From assembly GCA_013054445.1 (NCBI GenBank), contig JAAMPI010001796.1:1-10419 (forward strand): a stretch of DNA of 10,419 bases, read 5' to 3'. The stretch's first letter is position 1. Every line of letters starts with the position of its first letter. Source of the stretch: Cudoniella acicularis. Its lineage: Eukaryota > Ascomycota > Leotiomycetes > Helotiales > Helotiaceae. Shown in pieces: positions 6,450 through 10,419 of this stretch. The translations under genes were made by a program, and so were the position numbers. The notes under the pieces were generated by a model that saw only the letters and a list, made by a program, of their open reading frames with translations, ran no database searches and had not been told where the DNA came from.

Positions 6450-8489
6450 TGTTTGTAATGTTTTCGGCGACCCAACGCCAGGGCCTCGACACTTTCCTAA
6501 ATTCGAGAGTAGCAAGTTTTCCCTGGCGGGAAACTATAGACAGCTTTGAGACTGTAGCATCTGTAGATTCATACGACCTCTCGATGCAGATGTCGCGAGA
6601 GGGGTTGATTTGCGGCCCATCTTCCGGCGAGGCTCTCTGTGGCCTACTCCAGTATCTACAGAAAGCCAAAGACGCAGGTAAACTGAAAGAGCTTGCGGAA
6701 CAATCCACTGGTGAGATATCTTGCGTAATCATTTGCTGCGATCTACCGTATCAGTACATGGACGGATATTTTCAGAAGCTTCGAGATGAAGATTTCCCCC
6801 CAATTTTAAATGAGGTTCGGCACTCCCAAGCAGAACACAGGGTTTCACTAACAGGAACAGATTCTCCTCAAATGCGATCAGGAAAAATACGACGAGCGAT
6901 GGGAGCTTACGCCTGAGGGAGCGGCCCAGGCTATTTCCCAAAAAATGCAGTCCAGCAATCCTCGAAATACCTGCAGTCGCCGATCTTGTAGGAAACGGAC
7001 TTCGTGCAAAACATTTCGGAAATCACAACCTATGGTGCTAGACTTGCGCCAAGGCAGCGATTTTGACAAGAATCATATCAGGGGATCAATCAGTAGTCCT
7101 TTGAAAAACCTCACAGTCATGACTCAGCGTATATTCGAAGATTCGAACGCCATCTGCTTCTACTGGAAAAATCTGAACGTCAAGTTCGATGCCGAGACAG
7201 AGAAACTCGGCTTGAAACACTCTCCACTTCTGGTCCTCTGTTACGATGGTGACATATCACAATTGGCAACTTCAATTTTGCGAGCTAGGAGCTACAATGC
7301 TTTTAGCGTCATGGGTGGCTTTCCAGCGCTGTTTCTCTATCTCAAGGCAAGGGGCAGGAAAGAAGGAGAATAGTTGTAGAAGGATATCTTGGAGAGGACT
7401 TGACAAGTTATTCCGGAGCCAAATTGTCAATTGCTATCTAACCTTAATTCCAAACCTTTTTCGTTTGCGTTCACCACTCTCACAAGGTTTATACAGTATT
7501 AATGGGCTATAAATTAGCTAAAGGTTCACGCTTCGAGAATGAGAAAATATGACAGGAGAAAAAGCCTTGTCGATTTTTAATCTCCTACCCCGTGATAAGA
7601 CTCCTGACCTCTCTCATGTGTATGGTTTAATCACTCCAGGGCCTCGAAACGCGCCTCTCCAATATACAACCAGGACAGAGTAAAAGTATTCTTAGAGTTG
7701 AGATTGGATGGAACTCATGACGGAATATCTCTAAATTTGTTCAAGACCCAGCGCCTTTTCCACAAGGGTATTCTCTGCCGTTGTGAACACAGAGTTTTCT
7801 CCAAATTAGTATAGCAACGCAACAGGTCAGCGCCCAATCCTCATCCACGGAGTACACTCTGATAAACTTCCTCCTCGGAAGCTAGAGATTCAACTCACGC
7901 AAGTTGTTCCACAAAATAGACCCCACTCCGCAATATTAAATGGACCGCGCCGCGCCGCCGCCAAGAAGCGAAGTGTCCCTAGGCGTTTCCACGCATTCAA
8001 TTCAATAACCGGGCCACAATAATTTGTTACTCAAACGGATTAACAATTTGAAATTTGACAAAGGCCCAATATTAAAACACGGAAAGCCAGAAGAGGGGCA
8101 TTCTAGCTCATTATTGCTCTCAAGCTTTCCAACCCGAACTTTTGAGCTCCTTCGAGTTGATTTCATCATATGTTTGGGGCAAGGATATACTGCAAGCCTC
8201 GAAAATGCATGTGGTGCGATTCTTACGAAAATGATGTGAGAAAGACTGCATAGTACTCGCTTTCTTCAGAAGCGCGTTGATGAATAGCCCCGTCGAAGCT
8301 TTTGGACGACACAATCTCTGTAGGAACAAGTTCAACTAATCGGGTCAAGCCGTGACTAAGAGGATATTTGAAAAATTAAATAGCCAGCGATATTGCAGCA
8401 GCTTGTTAAAGGGCTCTTTTTTCTTGGCCCGCGTTCGAGCCCGGAAAATGATCCTCAGGCGGGGACAGACTCAGTTCAGCCAGTTGGAC

Positions 8490-8530
8490 CCCCCTGAATC
8501 GAGAAGCGAGAATAGGCGAGCTCCAGGGGG
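8490..8530. repeat. Short inverted repeat, 7-bp arms
   Basis: CCCCCTG at 8490-8496 and CAGGGGG at 8524-8530 around a 27-base purine-rich loop. Could form a small hairpin; no function assigned. Confidence 0.4.
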
Positions 8531-9344
8531 TTGTGGGGATAAACCGCTGCGAGAACGCTTCGAGTGAAGATGTTACGCTATGATCTGATGATCTAATTTC
8601 CCCTAGAATACATGGCGCGTCTACTGGCTGATTTAAATTTGGAGAAAAAAAATGTTCTTCAGTTTGAAGGGCACGGTGTCAGGAATTGATTACGCAAATT
8701 CCTATTGGACAGACCCCGGCAATAACGAGCAATATTGAGTGTATTATGTAGCATAAGACACGTGCCACACACGATTTTTAGTTTATGAGGTTTTTTGAGC
8801 ATTTAGAATCGCTTGTCTTTAATAAGCTTTTCGACATTGCTGTTCGAAAGCGTCCCGGGTCGGCCGGTACTCCACCGCGCATGAAAAAGTCTTCATCACA
8901 CGGTTCATATGCACTTCATGTTTCGAGACGGGTAAAACGTGGGGAGTGCCTGCATAGCAGGAAATCCATTAGTAAACGGTGTCGGGGGCGGCATGGCTAC
9001 TTGCATATGTCATTTTCCCCACAGAGTTCTTGAGAACGGCGTTCGGACTGTTTTGGTTGAGCAAGATCAATATTGGAAGATTTTTTAGAGGATGGACGGC
9101 AGACTGCTGGCGAGTTAAAGAATTTAGGCGTAGCCGGCCGTCACTTCGCGCGGGTATTAGTCCCATAAAGGCCTCGGCGTGAGATAAAATGAGGTAGTTT
9201 TGACCCTCACCAACATTTACGGCAATATTGCTTACTTTCATTTCTAGGTATTTCTCAGATGACTGCAGTCTACAAAGTTTGACTTTTCCTCCGAAGCAGG
9301 AGACCTTTCCACTCTCTCATGCAGTTGCGAAGTCTTCAATCTCT

Positions 9345-9354
9345 TTATCCGATA
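9345..9354 (-). promoter_or_regulatory. Possible GATA-factor (iron repressor type) site in the ferric reductase leader
   Basis: The minus strand reads ATCGGATAA (9353-9345), one mismatch from ATCWGATAA, the site described for iron-regulatory GATA repressors (SreA/Urbs1 type). It lies 15-24 bp before the ATG, unusually close, so it would sit in the leader. Suggestive only. Confidence 0.3.
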
Positions 9355-9368
9355 TTTTGATTGCTGAA

Positions 9369-10419
9369 ATGGCAAAGATGTTCTGTGCCATCGCCTTGCT
9401 CCTGCTCCACATTTTCTCCGCTCAATGCATGGTTTCGACTGGCCGTTATGGCCATGGCTTTATTGGTTATGGCATCAACATGTACGACCCGAATTGCGCA
9501 TACTCGTGCCGGGCCGTGATTTCTGACAGCGCTCTCAATTGCTCAACTTATGCTGACATGAGTGGGATGACTGCCATGAACGCTACTGAGATGGCAGCCG
9601 AGGGCATGACCGCCAGCACCTCGGCGGAATGTTACGCAACCGACGATATTTTCCTTCAAACGCTGGCTTATTGTCTTTACATACGTTGTGATGACACTGT
9701 CTCGATTCCAGGTCGTGAAAGCTGGTGGTACGCAAATGTTGCAGGGAGGGCCTCCGATCAACCCGGCCCCAAGTGGTCATACCAAGAATCTCTGGCAAAG
9801 GTAACCTCACCTCCAACAGAGACTTTGGTAAATGGTGATCCATTGAACACTACCTCTATGATTTACGACTCCGACTACATTCAAAACTGGAACGCGCAAC
9901 AAGTATTTGAAAAGCAAGAAATCATCCACGAAAGATATGGGTCAGTTCTTCCTCTGTTCTTGGTTATAAATTACTGATTGATAATTCCAGACTTGTTGTT
10001 CTCCTCTCAGGCTTCGTTATCCCCATTGGCTTTTCACTTCTTCGATTTGTCCCTTTCCCAGCATTTCTTGTCACCAAGTTCAATGCAATTTTCATTACTC
10101 CACCTCTCTGGGGAAAACACCATGCCCAGCCGGTTGCATTCAATCTGGTTCAAGTCCCAACACGCGGCCAAGGACTTTTCATTGCTTATTTCATCATTCT
10201 AAACTTCATTCTATGTGGAGTCAATTACCATTCCATGCAACCAAACGCTTGGTACCCAAACGGCAAACACGACGAAGTCCTCACCTATGTCACCAATCGA
10301 TTCGGTGTTTTGAGTTTCGCCCAGCTTCCTCTAATTTTCCTATATGCCGGAAGAAATAACGTGCTCCTATGGCTTACCAACTGGTCTCACTCCACATTCA
10401 TTCTACTCCATCGATGGAT
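9369..10419 (+). CDS. Ferric/cupric reductase transmembrane component, FRE family (N-terminal part; runs off window)
   Basis: Plasma-membrane metalloreductase that by family passes electrons from cytosolic NADPH through FAD and two hemes to extracellular Fe3+ or Cu2+ before uptake. Exon 1 is 9369-9940, intron 9941-9990 (GTCAGT...CCAG, TACTGAT branch), exon 2 from 9991 to the edge: 333 codons plus two bases in one frame. Residues 1-20 are a signal peptide (MFCAIALLLLHIFSAQC). The ectodomain (about 21-190) has HGFIGYGINMYDPNCAYSC (29-47), then ECYATDDIFLQTLAYC (87-102), with Cys at 43, 47, 58, 88, 102 and 107, three N-glycosylation sequons (Asn57, Asn71, Asn160) and a Met-rich stretch. Membrane helices lie at about 192-213, 251-270 and 295-311. 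SHSTFILLHRW (323-333) carries the His expected for heme binding. The FAD- and NAD-binding domains lie outside the window. The start has A at -3 and G at +4 and directly precedes the signal peptide; the open frame reaches up to 9228, but that extension would bury the signal. Confidence 0.93.

Larger units (their letters stand above)
5506..7373 (+). pseudogene. Frameshifted tandem paralogue of the PLP-rhodanese fusion gene
   Basis: Reconstructed exons: 5506-5698, 5767-5956, 6005-6128, 6190-6280, 6337-6397, 6450-6814, 6861-7373. PLP-domain landmarks: Lys61 in LPAQNVKMFP, SSGST (84-88), GTGGCISGTG, GPSSGEAL and ICCDLPYQY, all in the same order as the upstream gene. The first 64 residues align without gaps to the upstream gene, with 34 identities by hand count. 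The rhodanese part has MVLDLRQGSDFDKNHIRG and a Cys in VLCYDGDISQLATS, but Gln stands where the upstream gene has Arg. Breaks: at 6517-6520 a TTTT run puts the codons after the conserved ...FESSKF out of frame with PWRETIDSF. Between the A6 run (6940-6945) and about 7030 the linker reads well only in another frame, so two opposite shifts are likely there. The intron 6398-6449 has a GC donor, and intron 6815-6860 has a weak GTTCGG donor but a CTAAC branch site. Without the frameshifts the product would be about 511 residues. Either a decaying duplicate or an assembly with homopolymer errors. Confidence 0.85.
7374..9368. other. Gene-poor region before the ferric reductase
   Basis: About 2 kb with no gene I can support. 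It begins with the 3' flank of the second paralogue. It holds a GC-rich CCG/GCC tract at 7945-7962, a 7-bp inverted repeat (CCCCCTG 8490-8496, CAGGGGG 8524-8530), a CACGTG at 8759-8764 and a GATAA at 9183-9187. Open frames of 67-90 codons on both strands around 8785-9241 do not match a family I recognise. I saw no transposon ends, tRNA or long terminal repeats. Confidence 0.6.

Noticed and set aside
8352..8420. Possible fragment of the rhodanese gene: TKRIFEKLNSQ resembles TQRIFEDSNAI (from about 7120)
   Set aside because: The similarity covers about ten residues, and flanking sequence does not match; likely chance.
8425..8450. tRNA-like B box GTTCGAGCCC
   Set aside because: No matching A box or acceptor stem could be found upstream on this strand.
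9228..9368. Extension of the ferric reductase to ATG 9228
   Set aside because: It would place 47 residues before a clear signal peptide; ATG 9369 has better context and fits the family.
7374..9368. Transposable element or RIP-mutated repeat
   Set aside because: No terminal repeats, target duplications or transposase-like frames seen, and no striking CpA/TpG bias by eye; not computed.

Overview
The window looks like nuclear DNA of a filamentous ascomycete. The genes are cut by many very short introns (45-68 bp) with GT/GC...CTRAC...AG signals. Intergenic stretches are about 0.9-2 kb, there is no operon-like packing, and the protein families are typical of fungi. I cannot name the species from the sequence.

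Layout. (1) 54-1813, minus strand: the N-terminal three quarters of a DHA2/14-TM-type major facilitator transporter. It looks fragmented in any single frame, but it reads cleanly through ten complete mini-introns and leaves the window inside an eleventh. (2) 1814-2695: a divergent promoter region of about 0.9 kb with three stress-response-element cores and a CCG-N4-CGG palindrome on the transporter side. (3) 2696-4584, plus: an intact six-exon gene for a 540-residue fusion of a PLP-dependent beta-family (cysteine synthase/cystathionine beta-synthase-like) domain to a C-terminal rhodanese domain. (4) 4585-5505: intergenic. (5) 5506-7373, plus: a tandem paralogue of gene 3 with a partly different intron set. 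It carries a +1 frameshift in the PLP domain and probably a compensating pair of frameshifts before the rhodanese domain, so I call it a pseudogene (or a badly assembled gene). (6) 7374-9368: about 2 kb with no gene I can support. (7) 9369-10419, plus: the start of a ferric/cupric reductase (FRE family) with signal peptide, Cys-rich ectodomain and the first membrane helices. It runs off the right edge.

How the genes may fit together: the PLP-rhodanese fusion is chemically a candidate for sulfur (sulfide or persulfide) handling, with a divergently transcribed exporter on one side and a surface metalloreductase on the other. A link between sulfur chemistry, export and metal reduction is only an inference from neighbourhood. 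The strongest sequence-level observations are the tandem paralogue with its frameshifts, its changed rhodanese loop, its GC-AG intron and the divergent intron sets of the pair.
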